Below, one piece after another: positions 1 to 8,172 of a DNA stretch of 64,000 nucleotides. Each line of letters opens with the position of its first letter. The stretch's first letter is position 1. The translations under genes were made by a program, and so were the position numbers. This DNA comes from CAVDRM01 sp963611355 (GTDB taxonomy: Bacteria > Bacillota > Clostridia > Christensenellales > Aristaeellaceae), in contig CAVDRM010000009.1 of the NCBI GenBank assembly GCA_963611355.1, positions 1 to 64,000 of the forward strand. Direction: 5' to 3'. The notes below the pieces were generated by a model, which saw only the letters and a program-made list of their open reading frames with translations, was not told the DNA's origin and did no database searches.

Positions 1-71
1 CGCTGTATCCCCCGTGCAAAACCGGCGGATTTTCTGCGGATTGCAAGGAATTTGGAAAAACATGGCAATAT

Positions 72-98
72 AAAAAAATCCGTGCCGTTCCGCACGGA
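72..98 (-). terminator. Intrinsic terminator of the GH27 operon
   Basis: A 7-bp stem (79-85 with 92-98, 6-nt loop) is followed on the minus strand by seven T residues (72-78). It lies just past the stop codon of the small Cys4 protein and ends the minus-strand operon. Bases 1-71 hold nothing I can recognise. Confidence 0.75.
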
Positions 99-119
99 AT
101 ACAATCAATATATGAGCGC

Positions 120-374
120 CTATTCATCTGCGGAGCGGCGTTCCGCTTCCCCGGCTTTTTCCTCAGGCTGCTCCATGAGCCTGAACAGCATGCAGCCGAC
201 AGCGCGGAAATACCGAATTTTGTCTTCCAACACGCTGCGGCTGCACCCGAAAGCACGGCTCAGGCAGTCCAAGCAAAGGAACCGCCGTGCCCCGCGGTCA
301 ACGAGCCTTTGATAGAGGGCGGCCTCGTCATGGGTCAGCAAAGCGCCGCACTGTCTGCATTTCGCCTGTGTCAT
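120..374 (-). CDS. Small Cys4 (putative zinc-binding) protein of unknown function
   Basis: An 84-residue protein of unknown function. It has two CxxC pairs (C6/C9 in CRQCG and C34/C37 in CLDC) that could form one four-cysteine zinc site, then a helical stretch and a charged acidic C-terminus. The start is chosen because its ATG overlaps the GH27 stop codon (ATGA), which implies translational coupling; a longer reading upstream would run deep into that enzyme. It is the last gene of the operon, directly before a terminator. Treble-clef or zinc-ribbon proteins of this size often bind nucleic acid or protein, but nothing here shows which. I do not recognise the family by name. Confidence 0.6.
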   Translation of the reverse strand: MTQAKCRQCGALLTHDEAALYQRLVDRGARRFLCLDCLSRAFGCSRSVLEDKIRYFRAVGCMLFRLMEQPEEKAGEAERRSADE

Positions 375-1591
375 GCGTTCAAATGCACCCGGTAAAAGCG
401 GACGCCGTGCGGCGGGATACCGGGATTTTGGATGGTGCCGTTGATTGTTTCGACAGTTTCTCCCGTCCACAGGTCTTTGACCTGCATTCGCAGCGCCTTG
501 TCTTCGGGAATGCCCAGCATATCCGCTGTGACGATGAGCGGCGTGTCCGTGGTGTAATGGTCGCGGAAATTAAGCTGCATCACGGCAAGGTCGCCGTCGC
601 TGAGCAGCTTCACCATGACAGGGCGGCTCAGGCTGTAATCCGAATACAGATAAAACGGCGCATCGGGCGCACGGCTTTCGTTGACCGTATGCGCACGCTC
701 CTCGGCTCCGTATGCCTGCAGGCGGGCGGGGGCAATACAGGCCTGCGTACAAGCGTCGTCCTGGTTGACGGCAATTACCTCACGATTCATCAGGATGCTC
801 TTCGTCTCCTCCGTCATGCTGCGGATGTCGCAGCCGATTATCAGGGGGGACTGAAGAAAAGCCCAAAGAGAAAAATGCAGCCGGTATTCATCGAGGGTGC
901 AGCCGGTAATGCCGACCGTTCCCCGGCCGTTCATGCCGACCACCAGCATGTCCATGTCGTTAAAGCAGCCGGGCACATTGTATTCCTGAGCGACGATTTG
1001 CGAAAGTGCGATGGACTTTACGGAAGCCCAACAGTCGGAAATATCGCCCGTGGAGCGCCATGACTGCGCCCCTGTTTCCCTGACCCACTGCCGCGTATGG
1101 TCGCTGCCCCATGAACAGGCCGCGAAAAACATCCTGCGCCCGCAGTTGGCCAGCGCCGTCCCCATGCGGCGGTATATCTGCGCGCCCTCCGTCGAGGCGG
1201 GGTGAAAGCAATAGTCGTATTTCAGATAGTCAACGCCCCAAGACGCAAATTGCTGCGCATCCTGCCATTCATGGCCGTAGCTGCCGGGATGGCCGCCGCA
1301 GGTCAGGTATCCGCCGCAGGCATACATGCCGAATTTGAGCCCCTTTGCATGGACATAATCCGCCAGATAACGCATCCCGTGCGGAAACTTTTCAGGGTCG
1401 GGCACAAGCCGCCCCATCGCATTCCTCTCCTTCAGCGACCACATATCGTCAATGACGATGTATTCATAGCCCGCGTCACGAAGACCGCTTTCAATCATCG
1501 CATCTGCGGACTCCATGATCAGCCTTTCGCTGATGTCGGGGCCGAAGGTATTCCATGTGTTCCAGCCCATCGGCGGCTTGATTCGCAGCAT
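371..1591 (-). CDS. Glycoside hydrolase family 27 (alpha-galactosidase-type)
   Basis: This 406-residue enzyme should remove terminal alpha-linked galactose (or N-acetylgalactosamine or beta-L-arabinopyranose, the other GH27 activities). It begins with the GH27 signature MGWNTWN at residues 8-14. The YLKYDYC strand carries the catalytic nucleophile (D126), and WRSTGDI carries the acid/base (D183). A short beta-sandwich follows the barrel. There is no signal peptide, so it acts in the cytoplasm on imported oligosaccharides. ATG at 1591 is preferred over GTG at 1597 because AAAGGGAG lies 9 nt upstream of the ATG but only 3 nt from the GTG. It follows the FAD oxidoreductase by 15 nt and overlaps the Cys4 gene by 4 nt. 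Substrate is not resolved by sequence. Confidence 0.88.
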   Translation of the reverse strand: MLRIKPPMGWNTWNTFGPDISERLIMESADAMIESGLRDAGYEYIVIDDMWSLKERNAMGRLVPDPEKFPHGMRYLADYVHAKGLKFGMYACGGYLTCGGHPGSYGHEWQDAQQFASWGVDYLKYDYCFHPASTEGAQIYRRMGTALANCGRRMFFAACSWGSDHTRQWVRETGAQSWRSTGDISDCWASVKSIALSQIVAQEYNVPGCFNDMDMLVVGMNGRGTVGITGCTLDEYRLHFSLWAFLQSPLIIGCDIRSMTEETKSILMNREVIAVNQDDACTQACIAPARLQAYGAEERAHTVNESRAPDAPFYLYSDYSLSRPVMVKLLSDGDLAVMQLNFRDHYTTDTPLIVTADMLGIPEDKALRMQVKDLWTGETVETINGTIQNPGIPPHGVRFYRVHLNA

Positions 1592-1606
1592 CTGCACCAG
1601 CTCCCT

Positions 1607-3334
1607 TTATGTTTCTTTTATTTCCTGCTCACGGTACCTTTTCCATACGCGCTCGAACCACTGGTCGCGTTCGGGAATGGGCCGCGCCGCTCTTCGAAAG
1701 CTATCGCCGCCCCGCGTCATCAGTACGCCAATGTCTTCGTGTGTCAGGCTGTACAGCATGGCCTGAAGCACAGCAGCCTGTGTTTCCAACATATCCCGTA
1801 GCCGTAGCCGCGCCTCGGCGTCGGGCATATTCGGGTCAACGGGCGACATATTTTTACGAAGCTGTCCAATCTGCGCAAGCAGTGAGCGGATGCCGTCTTC
1901 ATCCCGCTGAAACGCAGCATGGCGCGACATGTTTTTTTGAAGCTGCTCTGTCATTTCATACGGGTCGCCTTCTGGCGCAGTGAGCGGCTCAAAGGACAGC
2001 GGAGAATCGCCGACCTGACGGCGGCTTTCCCGCACAATATGCTGCGCGGCGCGCATTGAGCCGACCTGTGTGCTGTTCAAGGCCGTGCCGCCCGGCCTGT
2101 AAAGGCCGAAGGTGCCCGCAGCTTCTCCGCATACATATAAGCCCTGCACGCAGGTCTGCCATGACGAATCCACCGCAATGCCGCCGTTATGGTGCTGAGC
2201 GCACACGCGGATTTCCAGCATATCGTGCGTCAAATCAATGCCGTGGTCAAGGTAGAGCTGAATGGCGGGCGCGTTGATGGCGCGCAAGCGCTCAATGGGC
2301 GTTGACTGCCCGGCACCGCAGTTGACAAGGTAAGACCTTGCCTCAGCACTTAAATTGCCGAGCGAAAAGCCGGTCGGATTGCGGTGATAGTCCAGAAAGA
2401 CGCGCCGTCCCTTGTCCGTTTCCCGCTTGACCAAGATATCCACCTGAGAGGAGCCGGAGACCTTGGCGGGATCAAACGGCCACTGATAGCCCTTGAGAAA
2501 GGTCATGTTCAACGCTTGAGAGATGCCGAGCGAATCGCTCAGAAAATCATGCTCCGCGCCGCACGCATCCACCGATACATAGCGGGGGAGCGCCTGCTGA
2601 TAGCTGCCGGACACGTTCCAGCGGAATTTGACGGAGGCAAGTCCGTACTGCCAGCAATCCAGGTTCTGTCCCTCCGCTCCGGCCTCAAGTGCCATACCAC
2701 TCATGCCGTACTGACTTTCGGGATACACGCTGTCATAATAGATGGCGGCGGGGCCGCCGGTCGCCAGCACGATATGAGCGCAGCGGATGAGCAGCCAGTC
2801 CTTATTCTTTTTGTCAAGACACAGCACACCCCGTACGCCACAATCATCCTTCAGAATGCGGCAGGCGACAAAATGGTCTAAAACAGTCACGCTGCGCCCA
2901 AGCACACTTCGCTCCAGCGCCTCGGTCATGAACATGCTCGTTAAAGGACCTGCGGATGAGGCGCGTCTGCGCACGTCATGATCCGTTTGATAGCCCACAT
3001 ATTCCCCGTATTCGTTTGTGGGAAAGCGGACACCGAGGGCGGCCAGCTTCAGAAAGCAGACGGCGCTTCCGGCAGCCTCGCACAGGGCGAGGTCGCCGTC
3101 TACATCCTCTCGCTTCAGCGTCTGCGTCATAGCGCCCACGCTGTCGCCGTCGTCGCCGGAGAGGGAGAGCTTATAATAGGTCTGCTTGTCACTGCCCGTA
3201 TTGCGGCTGGTGCCGTTTGTAAAGCCGTCCGTCACCAGCAATACGTCCTCGCCCAGCGCCTTCAGCCAATCCGCCGCGTTCAGTCCGGCGCAGCCGGAGC
3301 CGATAACAACGCTGCGGGCCTTCAGTTCCTTCAT
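1607..3334 (-). CDS. FAD-dependent oxidoreductase (fumarate reductase flavoprotein-like)
   Basis: A 575-residue flavoprotein of the FAD_binding_2 (succinate dehydrogenase/fumarate reductase, L-aspartate oxidase) superfamily. The N-terminal Rossmann motif GSGCAGLNAA (residues 13-22) binds FAD. A second FAD contact is visible near the C-terminus in GLYVCGEAAG, followed by GGTALNSTQVG. There is no heme, flavin-transfer or Sec signal, so it is probably a soluble cytoplasmic enzyme. It sits between an SDR dehydrogenase and a GH27 glycosidase, with the SDR stop abutting its AAGGAGG ribosome binding site. An oxidative step in sugar or sugar-acid catabolism is a reasonable inference, but the substrate is unknown. 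Confidence 0.8.
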   Translation of the reverse strand: MKELKARSVVIGSGCAGLNAADWLKALGEDVLLVTDGFTNGTSRNTGSDKQTYYKLSLSGDDGDSVGAMTQTLKREDVDGDLALCEAAGSAVCFLKLAALGVRFPTNEYGEYVGYQTDHDVRRRASSAGPLTSMFMTEALERSVLGRSVTVLDHFVACRILKDDCGVRGVLCLDKKNKDWLLIRCAHIVLATGGPAAIYYDSVYPESQYGMSGMALEAGAEGQNLDCWQYGLASVKFRWNVSGSYQQALPRYVSVDACGAEHDFLSDSLGISQALNMTFLKGYQWPFDPAKVSGSSQVDILVKRETDKGRRVFLDYHRNPTGFSLGNLSAEARSYLVNCGAGQSTPIERLRAINAPAIQLYLDHGIDLTHDMLEIRVCAQHHNGGIAVDSSWQTCVQGLYVCGEAAGTFGLYRPGGTALNSTQVGSMRAAQHIVRESRRQVGDSPLSFEPLTAPEGDPYEMTEQLQKNMSRHAAFQRDEDGIRSLLAQIGQLRKNMSPVDPNMPDAEARLRLRDMLETQAAVLQAMLYSLTHEDIGVLMTRGGDSFRRAARPIPERDQWFERVWKRYREQEIKET

Positions 3335-4081
3335 TTACAGCCTCCTTAACGAAAAGCCGCCGTCCGCGTCCATCACCTGCCCGGCGGAATAATCCAGCAG
3401 GCCGGAGCAGCAGGCCAGCACCATTTTGGCTACATCGCTCGGTTGCCCGAAGCGGGGTACGGGCAGGAGCCCTTCCTCGATGAGCCCTTGATATTTTTCA
3501 TGGACGACCCGCGTCATATCGGTGTCGATGATGCCGGGACGTACTTCGAACACGGGAATGCCTTCCCCGGCTAAGCGGTCCGCAAAGAGTTTTGTCACCA
3601 TGCCGACACCCGCCTTGCTAATGCAGTATTCGCCCCGAGAGGTGCTGGATGTGTAGGCGGACATGCTGCCGATGTTGATAATATGCGGCTGATAGTCAGC
3701 CAAATGCTGCTTTTTGCCATCCAGCATGATGCGAGCCGCCTGCTGACACATAAAGAGAGTGCCTTTCAGGTTGATGCCGATGACGCGATCAAAGCTCTCC
3801 TCCGTCATGTCCAATAAATCCCGTCTTTCAAGCGGGGCAACGCCAGCGTTATTGACAAGAACGTCCAGCCGGCCAAAATCGCGGACGATCTGCAGGAGGA
3901 CGGCCTTGCGGCGGGCGCTGTCCGCAATGTCCAGTTCAATGTAGGGAGCACCGTTTGGCAGAGCTGCTGGGGGCTCGCTGTGCGTGGCGGAATAGATTGT
4001 CAGATAACCGTTGTCGTGCAGCATATCGGCAATCGCCCTGCCGATGCCTCGGCTGGAGCCGGTGACAAATGCGACCTTCAT
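3335..4081 (-). CDS. Short-chain dehydrogenase/reductase, FabG-like
   Basis: A 248-residue SDR with the nucleotide-binding motif TGSSRGIG (residues 7-14), the NNAG motif at the end of beta-4, and a catalytic Ser-Tyr-Lys set (GSMSAYTS... followed by EYCISKAG). The C-terminal DADGG segment is typical of FabG-like members. The family oxidises or reduces hydroxy/keto groups using NAD(P)H. The family name in databases would probably be 3-ketoacyl-ACP reductase, but the context (GH27, FAD oxidoreductase, OYE remnant) points to sugar or steroid-like substrates instead of fatty acids. Its ATG overlaps the stop of the upstream remnant (ATGA), so it was co-translated with it. Confidence 0.85.
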   Translation of the reverse strand: MKVAFVTGSSRGIGRAIADMLHDNGYLTIYSATHSEPPAALPNGAPYIELDIADSARRKAVLLQIVRDFGRLDVLVNNAGVAPLERRDLLDMTEESFDRVIGINLKGTLFMCQQAARIMLDGKKQHLADYQPHIINIGSMSAYTSSTSRGEYCISKAGVGMVTKLFADRLAGEGIPVFEVRPGIIDTDMTRVVHEKYQGLIEEGLLPVPRFGQPSDVAKMVLACCSGLLDYSAGQVMDADGGFSLRRL

Positions 4082-4470
4082 GGCTGATAGACCTCCCTGT
4101 CGCGCACGATGCAGCCGGCGGGTCGCCCTTCGCGCAGCAGCGCAGCACAGCCGCCGCAGGTGATACAGACCTTGCTTTTGCTGATGCGGCCTGTTTTTCG
4201 CAGATCCGCGACAAAATCAGGGTAAGCAAAGGCCATGCGGCCAAAGCCCGCCATGGCGCAGTGATTGCCGGACACCATACCGGCCGCCAGATTCGGCGAA
4301 AACTGCCTTAGATAACTGAACGCGCTGCCGATGACGGGCAGGTCGGGATAGGTGTGCTGCAGCTCACTGAGCCCCTTCATTATGCGTCCCAAGCCCTCGA
4401 AGGGATGCTCATCGGGTACATAGCCGCCGTGGTCATAGGGACGGTTGACATGGGGATTTTTATTATGCGG
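4078..4470 (-). pseudogene. C-terminal remnant of an old-yellow-enzyme family oxidoreductase
   Basis: Only about the last 130 codons remain. The readable part runs from NRPYDHGGYVPD through GFGRMAFAYPDF to a cysteine-rich end (CITCGGC). This matches the last strands and helices of the FMN-binding TIM barrel of the NADH:flavin oxidoreductase (OYE, 2,4-dienoyl-CoA reductase) family. The N-terminal two thirds, including most of the barrel, are missing. The frame stays open back to about 4470, where plus-strand transporter sequence begins. A TTG at 4392 could initiate a 104-residue peptide, but that would not be a functional enzyme. It overlaps the SDR gene by 4 nt, so it was the first surviving gene of the operon. 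Confidence 0.7.
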
Positions 4471-5271
4471 GCAATAAGCCGGAAATGCTCATCCCGCTGT
4501 ATTCCGTCATCAACGGCGGCATTGTCGCCATCGTTTCCTTTATAGCAGGCGGCTTTTCCTTCGCCCCCTCTTGGCAGACGGTGCTGCTTGGGCTTTTGAA
4601 CGCCGTCATCCTGATTATGTTCAATGTGTCCATCATTGAGGTCGGCAAACGCGGGCCATATTCGCTGATGATGGTTTTTAACCTCTTCGGCTGCATTTTG
4701 ATTCCGCTGTTTGTCGGCGTCTTTTTCTGGGGTGAGCAGCTCAGCACGCTCCGCGTCATTGCAATCGCCTGTATGCTTCTGGCGCTTGTGCTGATGACCG
4801 GACAAAAAATTACCGCGAAGGGCGCCACAAAGCAGTATTATTTCTGGTGCATGGTGCTGTTCATCTCCAACGGCGTGTTCGGGACGATTCAAAACATTCA
4901 GGTTCAGGTGATGAACGGTGCGGAGCGCTCCGAAATGCTGATCATCCTGTACGGCAGCTCGGCGTTGTATGCCCTGCTTCCGCCGCTTTTCAAAGGTCAG
5001 GGCAGGGCGCTTTGCCAAGGGCTGCACATGGGCAGAAAGGCTTGGGCCCTATCTGCTTTTGGACAGCCTTTTCAAGGCGATGGCGGTCAATCTCCTGCTT
5101 TATATTCTCAACAAGATGAGCAGCGGTATTCTCTATACGATGGATAACGGTGCAGTGCTGGTGCTGTCGCTACTTTATGCATTGATTTTGTTTAAGGAAA
5201 AGCCCAACAAGATGCAGATAATCGGTATGATTTTGGCTGTTTTCAGTATTGTCATGATCAACCTTCCGTGA
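4449..5271 (+). pseudogene. Broken EamA/DMT-family transporter (5' end missing, frameshifted)
   Basis: Hydrophobic reading frame resembling the drug/metabolite transporter (EamA) fold. It contains segments such as PEMLIPLYSVINGG, a central run of helices, and a C-terminal MDNGAVLVLSLLYALILF helix with IGMILAVFSIVMI. The 5' end is absent: an in-frame stop lies at 4446-4448, and upstream sequence belongs to the OYE remnant on the other strand. About 850-900 bases of gene remain where about 900 would be expected. Near 5035-5045 the frame shifts by one base; the first frame reads ...LHMGRKA and the second resumes at GPYLLLDSLFKAM. Both defects make it a pseudogene, or the junction is an assembly error. 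The substrate of the original transporter is unknown. Confidence 0.7.
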
Positions 5272-5292
5272 TACCCTAAAGGAGGAAAGCCT

Positions 5293-6168
5293 ATGCTTCA
5301 GCAGCGCATTTTTGTACCGTCATCGGGAAAATATGAGGTGCCTGTCGATATCTATGTCCCTAATGTTCTGGATGAGGTTGACCCTACCATTCATCGCCCG
5401 GCTGTCGTTATCTGCCCCGGCGGCGGCTACACCCATATGGGCGTTCGTGAGACCGAACCGATTGCCATGCGTTTTTTGGCACACGGATTTAATGCCTTTG
5501 TCGTTTGGTATCGTTTTGCCCCGTATCGTTTCCCTGTGCCGCAGCAGGATACCGCCGCCGCCGTTGCCTGTGTGCGCGCTCATGCGGAGGAGTGGCATAC
5601 GGACCCTGACCGAATCGCCGTCATGGGCTTTTCGGCGGGCGGACATCTTGCGGGCAGCATCGGTACGATGTGGCAGCATGCGGAGCTTTGGGCGGACATG
5701 GGCATCACGCCGGAGCAGGTCAGGCCAAACGCGCTTGTCTTAGGGTATGCGGTGCTGGCAGACGGTGAACTCGGTGATGTTTCATCCTACGCGCACCTGA
5801 CCGGTTCGAATGATCCGGCGGTACACAGCCGGGTGTCTGTCGTCGGGAATGTCACGGAAAAATGCCCGCCGACCTTTTTGTGGCAGACCTTTGACGACGG
5901 CGTGGTCAAGGTGGAAAACGCCCTGCTCATGGGTGCGGCGCTGGCAAAATATCATATTCCATGCGAAATCCACATTTATCCACACGGGCCGCACGGATCT
6001 GGCCTGTGTAATGAACAGTGCGCAGGGCGTGTGAACCCGATGTATGAATTGCCCTATTGCGCGGAATGGCCGGAAAAGGCGGCTCATTTTTTGAAAACCG
6101 AAATGCAAGGTTACCATAATCACGCTTTGAAGGAGGAAGAGCATGACGATCCGGAAAATCATGGATAG
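5293..6168 (+). CDS. Alpha/beta-hydrolase, acetyl-esterase type
   Basis: A 291-residue serine hydrolase. It has the oxyanion-hole motif CPGGGY near residue 40, the nucleophile elbow GFSAGGH, and a late histidine in YPHGPHG, giving a Ser-Asp-His triad. This arrangement is shared by Aes-like and BD-FAE-like esterases that deacetylate sugars or xylan. There is no signal peptide, so it should act on imported acetylated oligosaccharides in the cytoplasm. AAAGGAGG lies 8 nt upstream of the ATG. Its last 26 bases overlap the start of the GH3 gene, which argues for one operon of esterase, GH3 and GH13. Confidence 0.82.
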   Translation: MLQQRIFVPSSGKYEVPVDIYVPNVLDEVDPTIHRPAVVICPGGGYTHMGVRETEPIAMRFLAHGFNAFVVWYRFAPYRFPVPQQDTAAAVACVRAHAEEWHTDPDRIAVMGFSAGGHLAGSIGTMWQHAELWADMGITPEQVRPNALVLGYAVLADGELGDVSSYAHLTGSNDPAVHSRVSVVGNVTEKCPPTFLWQTFDDGVVKVENALLMGAALAKYHIPCEIHIYPHGPHGSGLCNEQCAGRVNPMYELPYCAEWPEKAAHFLKTEMQGYHNHALKEEEHDDPENHG

Positions 6169-8149
6169 GCTTACATTTGAAGAAAAGGCGCAGCTTTTGA
6201 CCGGCGCGGAAAGCATGAAGACCGCTTCGGTCGGACGCCTGGGCATTCCGAGCAAAAATCTGGCTGACGGGCCGCACGGTGTTCGCAGTTATACCCCCGG
6301 AAGCAACTGCGTGACCATCCCCTCCATGTGCGCAATCGGCGCTACATGGAGCAGAGAAACGGCGGAAAAGGCAGGAAAGCTCCTTGCAAAAGACTGCATT
6401 CATCAGGACAAGCAGATGATATTGGGACCGGGGCTGAATATCAAGCGCAATGCGCTGAACGGACGGAATTTTGAATATGTTTCCGAAGACCCCATCCTGA
6501 CGGGTGAAATCGCTGGGCATTGGGTCAAGGGCGCGGAGGAAAGTGGCATTGCTGTCTCAATGAAACATTTTGCGCTGAACTCTCAGGAAACAAACCGCAC
6601 GGAGACCAGCGTGGATATTGATGAGCGTTCGATGCGGGAAATTTATCTGCGCGGCTTTGAACGCGCTCTAAGACTCGGTCATCCGCAGAGCGTCATGTGC
6701 GCGTACAACAAGATTTTTTCCATTTGGTGTTCGGAAAATAGAATGCTGCTTAAGGATATCCTGAAGGCCGAATGGCAGTACGACGGCATGGTCGTTTCGG
6801 ATTGGGGCGCGGTGCATGATGCGGCGCGAGCCGTCCATGCGGGCTTGGACCTTCGTATGCCGGGCAATCCCGAAACAACGGAGACGCTGCGCGAAGGGTT
6901 GAAGGACGGCCGCGTGACCATGAAGGATATAGACGACGGCGTGGAGCGGGTGCTTCGATTCCTGCTGCGTCCCATTCCCAAGGAAGAAAACTACGACCGA
7001 AATGAACTCCATCGGGAAGCGCAGGACGTGGCGAGAGAAGCTGTCTGCCTGCTTCGCAATGACCGCGCTTTACTGCCGATTACGGAGAAAAAGTATAAGA
7101 AGATCTGTGTGACCGGTGAATATGCCGTCAAGCCCTACATTAATGGGCAGGGAAGCGCAGAGGTGATGACCGACCCTGCCTTCATTGATTCTCCGCTGGA
7201 ATGCCTGCGTCAGGCGCTGCCGGATGTGCAGATTGATTATTTCGACTATCTCCCTGCCAAAGAACCGGACAGAATGCTGTGGGACAGCTTCCGCCGGCAA
7301 ATGCCGGACATTGAGAACTACGACCTCGTGCTGGTGTTCACGGGCGTTCAGCCCTCTCAGGACTCCGAGGAATTTGACCGCGGAAGCAACCGTCTGCCGG
7401 GCTTTGTGGAGGATGTAATGCGCAATGTCACCTTCCATAATCCAAACTGCGTTTTGATTTTAAGTAGCGGCTGTTCTACCTTCCGCAGCCCGAAGGCCGA
7501 TTTGTTTCCGGCCATCGTGCAGCTGTGGCCGGGCGGTGAGGGCGCGGGCGCGGCCATCGCAGATATCCTGACGGGCAGAGTCAATCCGTCCGGCAAGCTG
7601 TCCGAGACCTTTCCTACAAAAATGCGCACGGATATTGACTTAGAGGGTGATGGACTGAAGCAGGAGTATACCGAAAAATGGCGCGTCGGGTATCGCTATT
7701 ACGATCTTCATCCCGATGAAATCTGGTTTCCGTTTGGACACGGCCTGTCCTATACGAGCTTTACCTATGAAAATATGGCAATCACTCGGCAGGACAACGA
7801 TTGGAATGCGGAATTTGATTTGCGCAATATGGGGGACTGCGACGGTGCGGAAGCGGTGCAGATTTACATAGGCGACCCTGTTACAACGGTTTCCAAGCCC
7901 GTCAAGGAACTTCGGCAATTTGAGAAGGTCTTTTTGAGGTCAGGCGAAACAAAGCATCTGTCCTTCCTGCTGACGGACAGAGACCTTGCCTATTACAATG
8001 TGGCGCTGCACCGCTGGGTTGTGGAAAACGGCCGCTATGATGTGTATGTCTGCGCGTCCTCGCGTGATATCCGTCTGCGGGCTTCCTTTATATACGACGA
8101 TCCCCATTGCTACACCATGAAACCACTTCAGGAGGACATGATAGGCTAA
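6143..8149 (+). CDS. Glycoside hydrolase family 3 (beta-glucosidase-type)
   Basis: A 668-residue GH3 enzyme. The N-terminal barrel includes GPGLNIKRNALNGRNFEY, the KHFALNSQE loop, and the nucleophile strand VVSDW (D220). It is followed by the alpha/beta sandwich (residues about 290-500) and a C-terminal fibronectin-III-like domain with RELRQFEKV. It hydrolyses non-reducing terminal beta-linked glucose or xylose; family members cannot be separated by eye. No secretion signal is seen. The gene starts inside the esterase gene with GGAGG about 7 nt upstream of the ATG. It is shorter than many bacterial GH3 beta-glucosidases but all three domains seem present. Confidence 0.9.
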   Translation: MTIRKIMDRLTFEEKAQLLTGAESMKTASVGRLGIPSKNLADGPHGVRSYTPGSNCVTIPSMCAIGATWSRETAEKAGKLLAKDCIHQDKQMILGPGLNIKRNALNGRNFEYVSEDPILTGEIAGHWVKGAEESGIAVSMKHFALNSQETNRTETSVDIDERSMREIYLRGFERALRLGHPQSVMCAYNKIFSIWCSENRMLLKDILKAEWQYDGMVVSDWGAVHDAARAVHAGLDLRMPGNPETTETLREGLKDGRVTMKDIDDGVERVLRFLLRPIPKEENYDRNELHREAQDVAREAVCLLRNDRALLPITEKKYKKICVTGEYAVKPYINGQGSAEVMTDPAFIDSPLECLRQALPDVQIDYFDYLPAKEPDRMLWDSFRRQMPDIENYDLVLVFTGVQPSQDSEEFDRGSNRLPGFVEDVMRNVTFHNPNCVLILSSGCSTFRSPKADLFPAIVQLWPGGEGAGAAIADILTGRVNPSGKLSETFPTKMRTDIDLEGDGLKQEYTEKWRVGYRYYDLHPDEIWFPFGHGLSYTSFTYENMAITRQDNDWNAEFDLRNMGDCDGAEAVQIYIGDPVTTVSKPVKELRQFEKVFLRSGETKHLSFLLTDRDLAYYNVALHRWVVENGRYDVYVCASSRDIRLRASFIYDDPHCYTMKPLQEDMIG

Positions 8150-8172
8150 ACTATCAGGAAAGGCTGTTTATC

